A stretch of DNA of 64,000 bases from Ichthyophis bannanicus (GCA_033557465.1 CM066043.1:83606662-83670661), one strand, 5' to 3'. Counted from the first letter of the stretch, positions 32,346-43,340 are shown. Made by a program: numbers and translations. The notes: generated by a model from the letters alone, not told the origin.

Positions 32346-33909
32346 GCTCTAATAGATCTATCAGTAGTATTTTTTATTTAGGGCCTCCTTTACTAGTTCG
32401 CGCTAAGCATGACTTTTTTTTGGCATATTGCCTTATTTGGCAGATTGACCCTTAGCAGCAGTACCAGAGATTATGGTTAAGGTTCATATCTGCCATTTTG
32501 ATCCCTGGCAGCAACGCAGCAAGAGTGAAGGGGAATTGTTCTGCTCTGACTGCCAGACAGCAGGGAGCCCCTCTGAATGAATGCTGATGGGGCTTGAGGA
32601 GGTTATAAGGTAGGGGGGACTACCAAGAGTGAATATGGATTGGGGAGGGGCTATCAGGAGAGGGGGTGCCTCTTGGAGGGGATCAGGATACTCAGAAGTA
32701 TCAGAGGATTGGGAGGGGGCTGGTGCTGGAAGGGGGAGAAAGTTTCCCACATGTCATTTCACTAGTTTTTCCCTCTTTACTGGATGCTGTGTTCCCTGTT
32801 TTGTTGTGTCGTATGGGTGCTCCCATGCTAAATACCAAGGCAGGGAACACAGTGCCCATCTATGGTAAATGTCTGCTGTGCACTAAATGCAGTGCAGATG
32901 CTGAGCATGTCCCCCGCGTTTACCGCAGAAGGTTGTGTGCATTCATTTTTGCAAATAACACACTGTAAGTGCAAAACCTTACCGCACCATATCAGCAGTA
33001 GATCTGTAGGACTGCTCTACTATTCTGGTCTTTATTCCTGATATCAGAAATTTTCAGGCCTGTGATTTTTTTTGTCTGGTGACTCTGTCAAACTTATTTT
33101 AAGTCACTTCAGTCCCAGCTGATTCTTCTTCCCTCAACCACTGCTCTTTGCTTTGATCAAGTACTAGGAATGCGCATCTGTTAGCGTGCAGTTGGCTCGT
33201 TAGTGTCTATAATAAATTTAGTGCAGTCTAAATCGATTTAACTGCGTTAACCTATGAATTAAGGCACATTAAGTCAATTGGATATCTTAAAAAATTCTAC
33301 TGTGTGTGAATTTTTTTTTTTAAAAGGAATATTTGAAGCAAACTTTTAAAAAGTCTGAAAACTGGGAAAAATGTCCAAACAAAACAAAAATAATAAAATG
33401 AAGATTTTTGCCTGTGTACATCCCTATCAAATTCATCTTTTCAAGGGAAGATACTATGCAGGCCCTCATCTTCTTTCACTAGTTCTTCAACTATCTCAAT
33501 TATTTTGTCTTTAAAAGAGGAAACAAATTGTTCACTGGGGATACCTGATACCATCAAATTCCCTTGGCCTGGGTAATGGGAAATCAAGGCTTTCAGTAAC
33601 AAAAAAAACCCTCTCAGATTGCTAATTGCAGATTTAATCTTCTCTGAAAAGTACTTGCTCTTAGCGCCCTCCCTGCCAACATATATGACCAATAAAACTA
33701 TTTACAATTCACTTTGTCAGTATCTGGTTGAATTATTTTCCAGCACTTTTCTAATTTCAGTCTCTCTTATAGTTTTCTTTTGTCACCACTATACCAGGAG
33801 GAAGATATATTATTAATACATCCACTACTCTCTAAAGTTCTTCTGCCCAACAATTTATAAGCACGTTTAGTCCACCTTTACGAAGGGCCACCAGAAAAGG
33901 GCCTAAATT
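32346..33909. other. No clear gene; one unexplained 83-codon minus frame
   Basis: The minus frame 33692-33441 contains SGIPSEQFVSSFKDKIIEIV, which resembles the linker between endonuclease and RT in some LINEs, but nothing around it supports that. 32380-32990 has TTACTA-type and GCGCTAA-type sequence that may be MITE-derived. Confidence 0.3.
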
Positions 33910-34124
33910 GCTTCTGAGTCAAGCAGCAGGCTCCTAACTGGGGAAGCCAGGTCTCAAATCCCACTGGTGCTTCTTGTGACTTTGGACAATCACTTAACCC
34001 TCTGTTGCCTCACATACTTTAAATGTAAGCCCCTCAGAGACAAAGAAATACCTAACATAAAAAGCAACTACCCAATGCAACCTGCTTTGAACTACTACTG
34101 AAAAGCCATGAGCTAAAAAAAAAT
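33910..34124 (+). repeat. SINE, decayed
   Basis: Box-B-like GTCTCAAATCCCACT (33951-33965), the SINE body CTTTGGACAATCACTTAACCCTC, and a tail AATGCAACCTGCTTTGAACTACTACTGAAAAGCCATGAGC, also seen at 44080-44125. Confidence 0.55.
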
Positions 34125-34192
34125 CACATCTTATGATATGTTCATCTTTATATTTGCAGGTCTGACACTAACTCCTTAAAAAAGGTGACATA

Positions 34193-34623
34193 AGGCCCCT
34201 ATTACTAAAGCCCAAAAGGATTTGCAGTTAACATACTGAATAAATGTACGTTAATTACAAAGCTTTTGCGTTAGCTGTCAGTGGCATGACCAGCATGATC
34301 TGAGCAGCTAATGTTTGGCAGATTCGTCTAATGTGTGCTCCACCAAGATGAGTCCATTTAACGACTCCTATAAAGGAATCCTTGGAGAGCTTATGTTAAG
34401 AGGGCTGCTGTCGCTGAGCGCATGGCAATTGCTCTGGTGCTAGTGGTTTTGTGCTCTGCATAGCCATTCTCCACTCGTTCACTGCCCCATCTCCCTCACT
34501 CACCGATTAATGTGTGTTTAGCGTGTGGTGGCAGACAGGTTTGCATGTTACTGTTCCAGACTGCCAGTTGCAGCTCATTAAAACACACGTTAACAAGCAA
34601 ACAGGCTTTAGGAAAAAGGGGCT
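34193..34623. mobile_element. MITE with GGCCCCT/ACTAAAG ends
   Basis: The ends AGGCCCCTATTACTAAAGC (34193) and, in reverse from 34623, AGCCCCTTTTTCCTAAAGCC are inverted repeats. CATA flanks both sides (34189-34192, 34624-34627). No coding capacity. Confidence 0.55.
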
Positions 34624-34627
34624 CATA

Positions 34628-35529
34628 GTGTCACAGTATGCAGTGATGCCAGTATCACTTGATTCAATCCCGTTAAATGGAGTAAATCTCATTAACTGTG
34701 TATATTAAATCCCAACAATGATAAATGCATATATAAATGGCTTTTTAAATTGATTTTTCTAAACATATTATGAATGTCCTCTATGAAAAGAAGAAATATA
34801 GCATTATACTATATATATGATATTTTACATAGTGCACATTTTATAAGGCAGGATTGATTTTCTAACAGTGACTAATTTTGGCAGATTCTTGTCTGTTGGG
34901 ATTAGGAGGTACTGAATTGTCAGGGAGAAGTAAAGAAAAAGTTATAGTAATACAAAAATTGTATTTATAATTGAAGATTGCATCTCATATGTCAGACATT
35001 TTCATTTATTCCTTTGCCTCTTTATTTTATTTTATGCTTTAGCTAGAATTGTTAAATATTATTAAAGCTGATTTTTAGTGCTTAGATACATATTATTTTC
35101 TGCCACTTTTCTTAAATTTGCATGCAAGGTAAAGGATAGAGACCCCATTCCAATGGCTTCATGCTAGTTGATATCTGGATTTATATTTTAGCTCAGGTCC
35201 CAAATGAAATGAATTGGATTAAGTACTGGAAATCCACAATTTGGCCATAATGACAACCATAATTCAATTCAGGAATAGAAAATGCTGCTCAGGGTGTTAC
35301 AGGTCAGGAATGAGGAATAGTGTTGAATCCCCTCTTACCCTCAAAACCCTATGGAAAATATGCTTGTACTGTACAGTGGAGTGATGCCAAATCTTGTTGT
35401 CCTAGGAGGCACGCAGTAGAGAATGAGGTTTTCCAGTTGTGGAAAAGAGCTGCTTGTGAAAATAATATTTCATTTTCCTGTGTAGAGCTGATTGGGAGGA
35501 AATGAGGGCAATGTAACAACAAGTACTGT
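34628..35529. other. No gene or recognised repeat
   Basis: AT-rich sequence with no recognisable motif. Confidence 0.5.
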
Positions 35530-36089
35530 GATACTGTTCCTCATAGGAGGCTTATCAATAAACTCAGTAGCTTGGGGATGGATCCTAAGATGGTAAATTG
35601 GATCAGAAATTGGTTGACTGACAGACGACAGAGGGTGATGGTAAATGGAGCTCACTCGGATGAAGGGAAGGTGATTAGCGGGGTGCCCCAGGGGTCGGTC
35701 CTGGGCCCGGCACTGTTCAATGTATTTGTGTGTGATATTGCTGAAGGACTGCATGGAAAAGTCTGTCTTTTTGCAGATGACACAAAAATTTGCAACAGAG
35801 TGGACTCCCCCGAGGGAGTGGTTAACATGAGGAAAGATCTACAAAAGCTGGAAGAATGGTCTAATGCTTGGCAATTAAGATTTAATGCAAAGAAGTGCAG
35901 AGTCATGCACTTGGGTAGTAGAAATTCAAGGGAAATGTACGTGATAGGGGGCGAGAGGTTGGTGTGCACGGATCAGGAGAAAGACCTTGGTGTGATTATT
36001 TCTGAAGATCTCAAGGTGGCAGAACAGTGCGACAAGGCGGTGGCAAAAGCCAGGAGGATGTTGGGTTGCATACAAAGAGGAATCACTAG
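35530..36089 (+). pseudogene. CR1 LINE RT, upstream half
   Basis: The frame reads MVNWIRNWLTDRRQRVMVNG, GVPQGSVLGPALFN, FADDTKIC (catalytic Asp pair at about 35773-35778) and KARRMLGCIQRG. It is cut at 36089 by the retroviral LTR and continues in the same frame at 43341 once one copy of the 5-bp target duplication is discounted. It is 5'-truncated near 35530. Confidence 0.88.
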
Positions 36090-36181
36090 TGTCAGCATAC
36101 ATCAGCATGACACAGATGTCATGGCTTTTTCCCCAGACCTTGGATTTCATGCAGCTTTGTTACTCTGGTGATGTCAGTCTC
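36090..36181 (+). repeat. 5' LTR stub, 92 bp
   Basis: Matches 42713-42804 with one visible mismatch (TTTTTCCCC against TTTTTCGCC). It then switches abruptly to inverted gag at 36181. Confidence 0.9.
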
Positions 36182-37355
36182 CTGTATCCTTTGTCTGTAT
36201 TTTTGTGTATTGGGAGGATCCCTCAGCTTGCCACTTCCGTGCTTCTGATACTGTTATGACCTGCGAGGGCTGGGTCTTCCAAACAGACCCAATTCTGAGC
36301 ATTAAAGTATCAAAAGGGGTTGCTTTAGGTTCTTCAGAAAATAACAGAAGGTGTTTTGTAATCTCAGGGGATAGCAATTCTAATAAAACTGTTTTATGCG
36401 TGCTCTCCCCATAATCTTCTGCATTGGGCCAGGACTCCTGCTCATCAAGAACTGCTTTTAAAATCCAAGCTCTATATGCAAACTCTTCCAGTGTATCATT
36501 TGGTAGAGGTGAAATAATTTTAAATACTTGCATTGGGGAACAGTGAAATAGTTTCTCAATACCCCTTTTAACCAACTGGTATGGGTGAGTGAGAGAGCCA
36601 GCTTTATAATAGTGTGGCCCCAGAGCCAGATGCATAAGTCTATCAAAGTCTGATTGTTTTCTTCTGTATTTCCCTAGACCCCAGTGAATCAGAATATCAA
36701 TGGCCCATTTGCACCAATCATTTACATTAAAAGGCATAGGGCCAATTTTCTCAACTATTCTTTCCATGTCTCTGTCTTTTAAATTGTCCTGCAGCATCAC
36801 TTTAACTGGTGCTCTGAGTTCAGTACTGGGTGCCCTGTCTAAGTCATCTGAATTATCCTCATGACAAAGATCCTGATTATTGCTCTGTTCTGGCTGAGAT
36901 AAACTATCAGGATTTTCTTCCTCTGATTCAGCTTTATTTTTTCCATTCCTAAGTCCAGCTATGCATACTTTAGTATTCTTTTGTTTCTCAATAGCTTGTA
37001 TGCATGGCTGATAGGGTGTGTCATAGGCATAAGGGGCTGAGGGAGAAATGGGCGTATATTTATTCTTTTGTTTCTCAATAGCTTGTATGCATGGCTGATA
37101 GGGTGTGTCATAGGCATAACGGGCTGAGGGAGAAATGGGCGTATATTTATTCTTTTGTTTCTCAATAGCTTGTATGCATGGCTGATAGGGTGTGTCATAG
37201 GCATAAGGTGCTGAGGGAGAAATGGGCGTATATTTCTTTTGTCTTTCAGAGGCCAATTGATCCTTAACGTGCCTAAATTCAAGTTTAAGTGCTTCTAATT
37301 GCTCACTAACAGTTATAAAAGAATTTGTGGCTTGGATCACTTGAGTCCTTTGCAT
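36174..37355 (-). CDS. gag: Retroviral Gag-like protein, inverted, uninterrupted 393 codons
   Basis: The frame starts ATG at 37355. Residues 10-40 look helical. Residues 41-127 are three 29-residue tandem repeats, two of which contain PSAPY (the third PSARY), a match to the PS/TAP late-domain motif that recruits ESCRT for budding. Residues 128-195 are acidic and variable. About 197-375 looks like a capsid domain, with an MHR-like stretch PLPNDTLEEFAYRAW at 284-297. The stop lies in the LTR stub, so the natural C-terminus (nucleocapsid) is lost. It is antisense to env. Confidence 0.7.
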   Translation of the reverse strand: MQRTQVIQATNSFITVSEQLEALKLEFRHVKDQLASERQKKYTPISPSAPYAYDTPYQPCIQAIEKQKNKYTPISPSARYAYDTPYQPCIQAIEKQKNKYTPISPSAPYAYDTPYQPCIQAIEKQKNTKVCIAGLRNGKNKAESEEENPDSLSQPEQSNNQDLCHEDNSDDLDRAPSTELRAPVKVMLQDNLKDRDMERIVEKIGPMPFNVNDWCKWAIDILIHWGLGKYRRKQSDFDRLMHLALGPHYYKAGSLTHPYQLVKRGIEKLFHCSPMQVFKIISPLPNDTLEEFAYRAWILKAVLDEQESWPNAEDYGESTHKTVLLELLSPEITKHLLLFSEEPKATPFDTLMLRIGSVWKTQPSQVITVSEARKWQAEGSSQYTKIQTKDTGD

Positions 37356-37359
37356 AGAG

Positions 37360-37600
37360 ATGCAAATTGGTGCCTCCTCAAGGTCTTTGGTTATTTATGG
37401 TCATCCTGAGTTTCTGTTCCATACAGGACAAGCCAGTGTTCTATTCATTAAACATCACTCAAGTACAGTGGGAGCCACCAGTTTCCACTTCTCTAGAAAG
37501 GACACAAGAATTGAGGGCACCTCCAGAACATTACTTTCTAGGTCCTCCTGCTTTGATTTTGTACAATATTTCCTGTCAGGACAGAGGTACCTGGAAAATA
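37360..37600 (+). pseudogene. env: env N-terminal part, cut by L2
   Basis: The frame from 37367 has a hydrophobic signal-peptide-like run LWLFMVILSFCS, then an N-glycosylation site (NIT) and an aromatic/Cys-containing region. No in-frame ATG remains, so the start was probably lost at the inversion junction near 37357. The reading is broken by the antisense L2 at about 37601. Confidence 0.5.
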
Positions 37601-37769
37601 ACTTATTGTTTATTGTTTACATTGCATTTACTATACCGCCTCCCATAACATCGAGGCGGTTTACAAATAAAATCAATGTTTAACAGAAAGAAAAGAAATT
37701 ACAATAATTAATAGCACAGAGAAGAGTCAAGGCAGAGAACACACAGACAGAAAAACAGAGAAGAGGTCA

Positions 37770-39206
37770 TCAGGGGGGGAAAGCTAGTGAAAAAAAATGA
37801 GTTTTGAGAAGGGAACGGAACTTGGGATAGGATTCTTCTGTACGGAGGTGGGTAGGGAGAGAGTTCCAGAGGGAGGGTCCTAAATAATAAAATGCAGATT
37901 TTCTGGTGGATTGTAAATGAGCTTTGGAAGGTGCTGGAAGGTGAAGACGGTTAATGTGGATGGACCGAAGACTGCGGGAGGGGTTGTGGTAAGTTAATAA
38001 ATCTGAAAGGTAAGCAAGAGTTGAGTGATAAATGGCTTTGTGAGTTAGAGTGAGAAATTTAAATGATATCCGGTAGTCTAGTGGCAACCAGTGGAGATGA
38101 TAAAGTAAGGGGGTAACATGGTCACGTGGGGAAGCGTGGAGAATCATGCGAGCAGCCGTGTTTTGAATCAATTGAAGACGATGTTTTTGGGATTGAGGAA
38201 GACCAGCGAAAATAGTGTTACAAAAGTCTAATCTTGTGATAACCAAGGAAAGGAGAAGAGTAGTGAGGGCCTGGGTGGACAGAAAGGGACGAACGGCACG
38301 AATTTGCCGAAGACAAAGAAAAGAACACCGAGAAACGTGAGAAATATGATTGTGAAAGCTAAGAGCGCTGTCAAGAAACACCCCAAGGTAGCGAAGCTTA
38401 GGTACTACAGTAATGGTGGCACCTGCAAGGGATGGAGCAAGAGACGGGGCAGGAGAGGCATGTGGGAACCAGATTGCAGCTGTTTTACTAACATTAAGCA
38501 CCAAACAGTTAGAAGAAAGCCAAGAAGAGATAGTAGATAAACAGTTTTCCAGAGGTGATATTTCGGGGTGGGACGAGGAAGTATGATGCAACAGAAGAAT
38601 ATCGTCTGCATAGAAGTAGCTAGAAATCCCGGCTTGCTGAATGATTAGCGCCAGAGGGGCAAGGAAAATGTTAAATAGTAAAGGAGCCAGGATGGAGCCC
38701 TGAGGGACACCACAAGGGAGTGAAAGACGACTAGAAAGTGAGTGGGAGGAGGAGACAGCAAAAGACCGATGACAGAGAAACGAGTGAAACCAGTGATAGA
38801 CTGAACCACGAATACCCGCATCCCGAAGACGAGAAAGAAGAAGAGCGTGATCCACCAGGTCAAAAGCCGCCGAAAGATCAAGTGATACTGCTAGGGTAAT
38901 GTGACCCTGATCGTGAGAGGTATGGATTTCATTCAAGACAGCAGTGATTGTGGACTCGACACTAAAACCAGGCCTGAAGCCGGATTGTCTAGGATGCAAG
39001 AACAGTGTAGAAGCAAGATAGTGAGAAAGTTGTGAAAAGACCACCTTTTCTAAGAGTTTGGAAGAGAAAGGGAGATTGGATACTGGGCGATAGTGAGCAG
39101 GGACGGAGGGATCCAGGGTAGGTTGTTTTAGGAGAGGACGAACTGTGGCATGTTTCCAAGGAGTAGGGAAAGAACCTGAGGACAAACTGGAGTTAATGAT
39201 GGTCAA
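37770..39206 (-). CDS. L2-clade LINE reverse transcriptase
   Basis: A 470-codon open frame with the RT blocks in order: KHATVRPLLKQPTLDP, YRPVSNLPFSSKLLEKV, SLDLSAAFDLVDH (first Asp), LPCGVPQGSILAPLLFN, YADDILLL (Asp pair), and the L2 C-terminus LDFCNTIFAGLP ... LGPSLWNSLPTHLR. An upstream stop and frameshift cut it off from the endonuclease, so it is not a functional ORF2, but the RT itself has no stop. Reads antisense to the env remains. Confidence 0.9.
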   Translation of the reverse strand: MTIINSSLSSGSFPTPWKHATVRPLLKQPTLDPSVPAHYRPVSNLPFSSKLLEKVVFSQLSHYLASTLFLHPRQSGFRPGFSVESTITAVLNEIHTSHDQGHITLAVSLDLSAAFDLVDHALLLSRLRDAGIRGSVYHWFHSFLCHRSFAVSSSHSLSSRLSLPCGVPQGSILAPLLFNIFLAPLALIIQQAGISSYFYADDILLLHHTSSSHPEISPLENCLSTISSWLSSNCLVLNVSKTAAIWFPHASPAPSLAPSLAGATITVVPKLRYLGVFLDSALSFHNHISHVSRCSFLCLRQIRAVRPFLSTQALTTLLLSLVITRLDFCNTIFAGLPQSQKHRLQLIQNTAARMILHASPRDHVTPLLYHLHWLPLDYRISFKFLTLTHKAIYHSTLAYLSDLLTYHNPSRSLRSIHINRLHLPAPSKAHLQSTRKSAFYYLGPSLWNSLPTHLRTEESYPKFRSLLKTHFFSLAFPP

Positions 39207-40516
39207 CAGGGGTTAAAGCAGAGAGGCAGGGGGATAGGAGAACCAAGCAGAAGGAATAGGATCCAAGACACAGGTTGTTTTCCGGCTGTTAGACAATAGG
39301 TGAAGCAATTCTGATGAGGAAATAGGTGAGAAAGTAGACCAGGCGTGAGAAAGGCATGGAGAAAACGGGGGAGAAGCAGGAGGGGGGGGGAAGACAGAAC
39401 TTGGGGGCAGTAAGGGAGAGAGGAACGGAGATTTTGAACTTTATCAGAAAAGAAGGTAGCCAAAGTGGTAGGGCTAGGGGCTATATCGAGATGCGAAGAT
39501 CGCAGGGCAGTGGAGGACTGTATGCTAGAAAGAGTATTCAAGGTGGCAAAGAGCTGACGGGACCTATTAAGGGCAGCGAGGATCATGGAGGAGTAGAAAG
39601 AGCATTTTGCCTTATGAATTGCAGAACGATAATGAGCGTGACAGGATTTGAATTTGTGATACGAGTCAGCAGAGGGGGCCTTGCGCCAAAGACGCTCAGC
39701 TCTACGTAATTGAGAACGAAGCAGAGAGAGCCCGGCGTGGTACCAAGATTGATGAGTACGGCGCTGGGGTTTAATAAGTCTAGTAGGAGCAACTTGGTCA
39801 AGGGTGCGGGACAGCTTGGCATTCCAAGTTGTGACCTGAGAGGAGGGTGAGCAAGAAGAAAAATCAGACGGTAGGGGAGGAAGAGCTATAGAGAAGGCCT
39901 GCTTAGTGGATGGGTTGAGTCGTCGAGAAGGAAGGGCAGGTGGAGAGAGGGGGAGGGGAGTCAAGGGAGGGGCCTGAAGAGTGAACAGAAGGTAAGAATG
40001 ATCTGACCAGGGTATGGGGACAGCTGAGGGAGCTGAGGGAGCTGAGATAGTATACAGAGAGGATACTGGGGAAATAATTAAGTCTAGAATGTGACCTGCA
40101 GCATGAGTGGGTGTAGAGACGTGCTGAAATAGAGAGAGGTCCTGGAGGAGGGAAGAGAAGGCAGCATCCCTGGTTGAGGTAGGGGAATCAAAATGGACAT
40201 TGAAGTCGCCCAGCAAATGTAGTCGAGGAAACTGAAGGACCAAGTCAGAAACAGAGGCTAGAAAAGAATCCCAGACATGCGAGGAGGAAGAAGGGGGCAG
40301 ATAAATGAGAAGAAATTGAAGAGCGGGTAGACTGTTTAGTTGAAGTAAAAGAGACTCAGGGTACGTTAATGATATAGAGGAGATCTTAGAGAGGGGTAGC
40401 GAGGAGCGATAGATGACCGCAACCCCGCCACCGGACCGGGCAATACGCGGGACGGATATAGCATCATAACCAGGCGGGAGACAACGCTTATACATGGGTT
40501 GTGAGTGATCAACCAC
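39203..40516 (-). pseudogene. L2 LINE endonuclease and linker
   Basis: The AP-type endonuclease shows RSGGGVAVIYRSS, HLLGDFNVHFD (metal-binding Asp/Asn) and PWSDHSYLLF (catalytic Asp-His) in the expected order. The N-terminal strands are missing through truncation. The frame drifts after a G-run at 39383-39391, and the last 60 codons are out of frame relative to the RT. It nicks target DNA for target-primed reverse transcription. Confidence 0.85.
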
Positions 40517-40525
40517 ACATCACTG

Positions 40526-42226
40526 AGACTTCATTCCTTTTGGATGTATCTTGTTTACCTACCACCCCTCATCCCACCCCTCCCACCACTTCTGCTCCTC
40601 CTGTACTCTATCTTTCTGATATCCACCCATTTCAGGAAGGACATCTCTTTCAGATTAAATATGATGCACCACACGATGTTTTATATGATGTGGAATACCA
40701 TTTTCTTACTTGGCATCTATTTCCCAAATTGTTTCTAGTTACAAATATCCAAATTGCTCTCAGTTTGTTGCCAACCACATACAAATGCTCAATATTTGGT
40801 TTAATATGCAGTCAGTAATACCCCGAGCCAAGCAATTTTGACACAAGCGTGAATTAATTGATAGAATTTTAGGTGGTACAGGGACTGCACTGGGTGCCCT
40901 TAATATAATTGATATAGAGGTGCTCTGTAATAAAATGGGATCCACTGCTCAGCATGCTGCTGATGGTTTTACCTCACAACATATTATTAATGAAGCTTCC
41001 TCTAAACTGTCCAATGTAGATACCTTTGCTCTTATATCTCCCATTATAGAACAGAAATTGTTACCTTAGCACATGCAGAATATAGATTGGGAAAGAATAT
41101 TTCCTGGGCTCTTGCCTGTGATCAAGTACAGATCAAGCTTATTACTATACTAAAGGAAATTCGGATCACTGCTAAGTTAGGACACTGGCCACCATCTCTC
41201 ATCCATATGGCTAGTACCAAAATACCTGAATTCGCTATAGCTCACCTTGATTGGTGGACAGTTAGTGTTCCCATTTGTTCACCACAAGGCTGCTCTATCT
41301 GTACTTTGATCCCATGGTCAGGACAACACACAGTTATTTATCCTATTAATATTGGGGTGCAGTTTGATAATATGCTTATGTATACTGTGGACCATCTCAT
41401 ATGGGTGCAGCCACTGGACGACACCTGGACTTCATTCAAGCCGATGGACCCCAGTTTGTGTGAGCAGACTACATTTCAGTTCAAGTGTCAACCTCACCAG
41501 TTTAAAGAGGCTGACACCTCCTGCTGGAACAATTCCTCCTCTTGCTCCCTGACTGTTAAGCTCTCATATTCCCTGACTACCTCACACAGTTTGTATTACC
41601 TTGGAGCTGGACACTTTTGTTTTCATCTGTTCTTTCCCCAGAATGTTTCTTTTTAGATTGCTCCCAGAATGCATGACATTCACCTTCCCAAGAACACTTT
41701 GTTGTACAGTTCAAACTATTTACCAAACAATACCTGGTGCAGTCATACACCACTGGTCTCCATCACCATTAACGGGACAACTTATTCCACACCGCTGGTT
41801 ACCAATGACTCTATGGACATTCCAGAATTTATCTCATATGCTGTGTATCCATTACTACTTGGCATGGGAGAAGAGACACTACAGAAACTGCTCAACTTTA
41901 CAGAACTCCATGCCTATATTGATCACCTTAAAATAACATCCACTGAAGTGAATCACACCATCGCTTATGAGAATGGACACATTCAACAAATTGTTGGACA
42001 CTTGCTACAAGATGCTCATGTGTCTGTGTGGGAATTGTTATTTGGTTACTCACCTATTGCTGATCATGCCTTTAATGTTTTTATTCACTATTATTATTAT
42101 TATTTTATTATTATTTTAACTGCTGTACAATTATTGCTATGCATTATCATAATTTTCCTGTGTTGTAAAATGAAACACATGTACATGTCCTTGCAGCGCA
42201 TGTCCTACAGAACAACAACATTTTAA
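40526..42226 (+). pseudogene. env: env remainder, frameshifted
   Basis: Three frames are needed. 40526-40818 is the surface part. 40845-41069 holds a Gly-rich segment LGGTGTALGALN that looks like a fusion peptide with following heptads. 41087-42226 has several Cys and N-glycosylation sites and a C-terminal membrane span (about 42090-42170, FIIILTAVQLLLCIIII) with a short basic tail. A TAG at 41654-41656 interrupts the last frame. Envelope proteins mediate entry; this copy cannot be translated intact. Confidence 0.65.
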
Positions 42227-42712
42227 GGTAGTTACACGTAATTTCTCCAGCACCTACCTCTACATCCAGGCTCATTTGGCCTGCTAATTTGGCATTTCCT
42301 ATTACACTGAATACCAGAGTCAGCTGCAGTCTAGTATTGCTTCCTATCCTCACTCACAGCATCCTGGTACCTTTTGGCTTTAACCTCCTCAAAAATTCCT
42401 GCAGCCCTTATGCACTGTTCACTCTCTCTAAGACGGGCACAGAGGTAGCATATTGGGTTCCCCCCCCCCCAGTAGTGGCTGCCCTACCTAAGACACGAGG
42501 TTTGAACTCATAAGGGGACTTGTTTCTCTCTAGAACACTAGAGACAGTACTGTGCATTACAGGGGACCTGCTAGACATAGCAAGGTATTTAATACAGGAG
42601 GTATTAGTCAAGCTACCTACTATCATGTAATGGCAGCTGGAACAGGTACCACAGGTTGCTTCCACAATTTCCAGGCACAAATAATAAATAAAAATAAAAA
42701 AGGTGTGGGAGA
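42227..42712 (+). other. Retroviral env-LTR interval with polypurine tract
   Basis: No frame recognised. AAATAAAAAAGGTGTGGGAGA at 42692-42712 directly precedes the LTR and is the probable polypurine tract that primes plus-strand synthesis. Confidence 0.6.
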
Positions 42713-43335
42713 TGTCAGCATACATCAGCATGACACAGATGTCATGGCTTTTTCGCCAGACCTTGGATTTCATGCAGCTTTGTTACTCTGGTGATGTCAG
42801 TCTCTGGGCCTGTTGAGATTGGTCTGCAGCCCCGCCTTGCTAAATCAAGAATAGCAGACCTCAAAGGGAGGTGCTAGAAACAATAGCAGACCTCAAAGGG
42901 AGGTGCTAGAGAAAATTCACTATAAAGGACAGAAATACTTCCTCTTTCTCTCTCTCTTCCTCTATTCATCAGACATGAAGGACAGGAGGCTCTGATAATC
43001 AATTCTCTTCACCCCTCCCCCCTCTCTCTCTCTCTCTGATCTCTCTCTCACACACATGCACACACATAGAGTCTTTCATATACTCTATTCTCTCTCATAC
43101 TTCACACATGCACACACACACACAGATTCATTGATGTACACTGAAGCAGCTTTTTAACAACCACTATATAACTCTGTTCTGTACCTATGTAATAAGCCTA
43201 TTTCTACATAAAGACCTGTTTCCAAGCCACACCTGGTTGGTTGTCTTATTTGTGCTGCTTACCCTACTGTCTCTGTGAAATGAACCCAGGACCAAATGGA
43301 GAGTAGGCCAGAAGATTACAAGTCAGAAGATTACA
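42713..43335 (+). repeat. Retroviral 3' LTR, 623 bp
   Basis: Starts TGTCAGCATAC and ends GATTACA, the TG...CA convention. U3 holds a 32-bp-period tandem duplication of ATAGCAGACCTCAAAGGGAGGTGCTAGA (42851 and 42883), probably an enhancer repeat. TATAAAGG at 42921-42928 is a TATA box, AATAAG at 43191-43196 a weak poly(A) signal. CT and CA microsatellites lie at 43018-43130. Confidence 0.8.
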
Positions 43336-43340
43336 ACCAG

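Larger units (their letters stand above)
37601..40525 (-). mobile_element. L2-type LINE inside the retroviral env
   Basis: A minus-strand LINE with endonuclease and RT, 5'-truncated near 40520 within the endonuclease start. The 3' tail GTAAACCGCCTCGATG...GGAGGCGGTATAG and ACAATAAACAATAA lies at 37601-37665. I saw no clear target duplication. It separates the first part of env from the rest. Confidence 0.88.
36090..43335 (+). mobile_element. Rearranged endogenous retrovirus inside CR1
   Basis: Bounded by TGTCAGCATACATC (36090) and GATTACA (43335), with flanking ACTAG (36085-36089) and ACCAG (43336-43340), a 5-bp duplication with one change. Contents in order: the first 92 bp of the LTR, an inverted gag, the start of env, an antisense L2 LINE, the rest of env, a purine-rich tract (42692-42712) and a full 3' LTR. 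Most of the 5' LTR, the primer-binding site, protease and pol are missing. I describe breaks only. Confidence 0.85.

Noticed and set aside
33441..33692. 83-codon minus-strand frame
   Set aside because: Slight resemblance to a LINE linker (SGIPSEQFVSSFKDK), but no flanking endonuclease or RT supports it.
37600..40525. Target-site duplication for the L2 inside env
   Set aside because: I compared both flanks and saw no convincing repeat; L2 insertions often lack a clear one.
42088..42120. ATT microsatellite in the env tail
   Set aside because: Simple slippage tract; it only lengthens a Tyr/Ile run before the membrane span.
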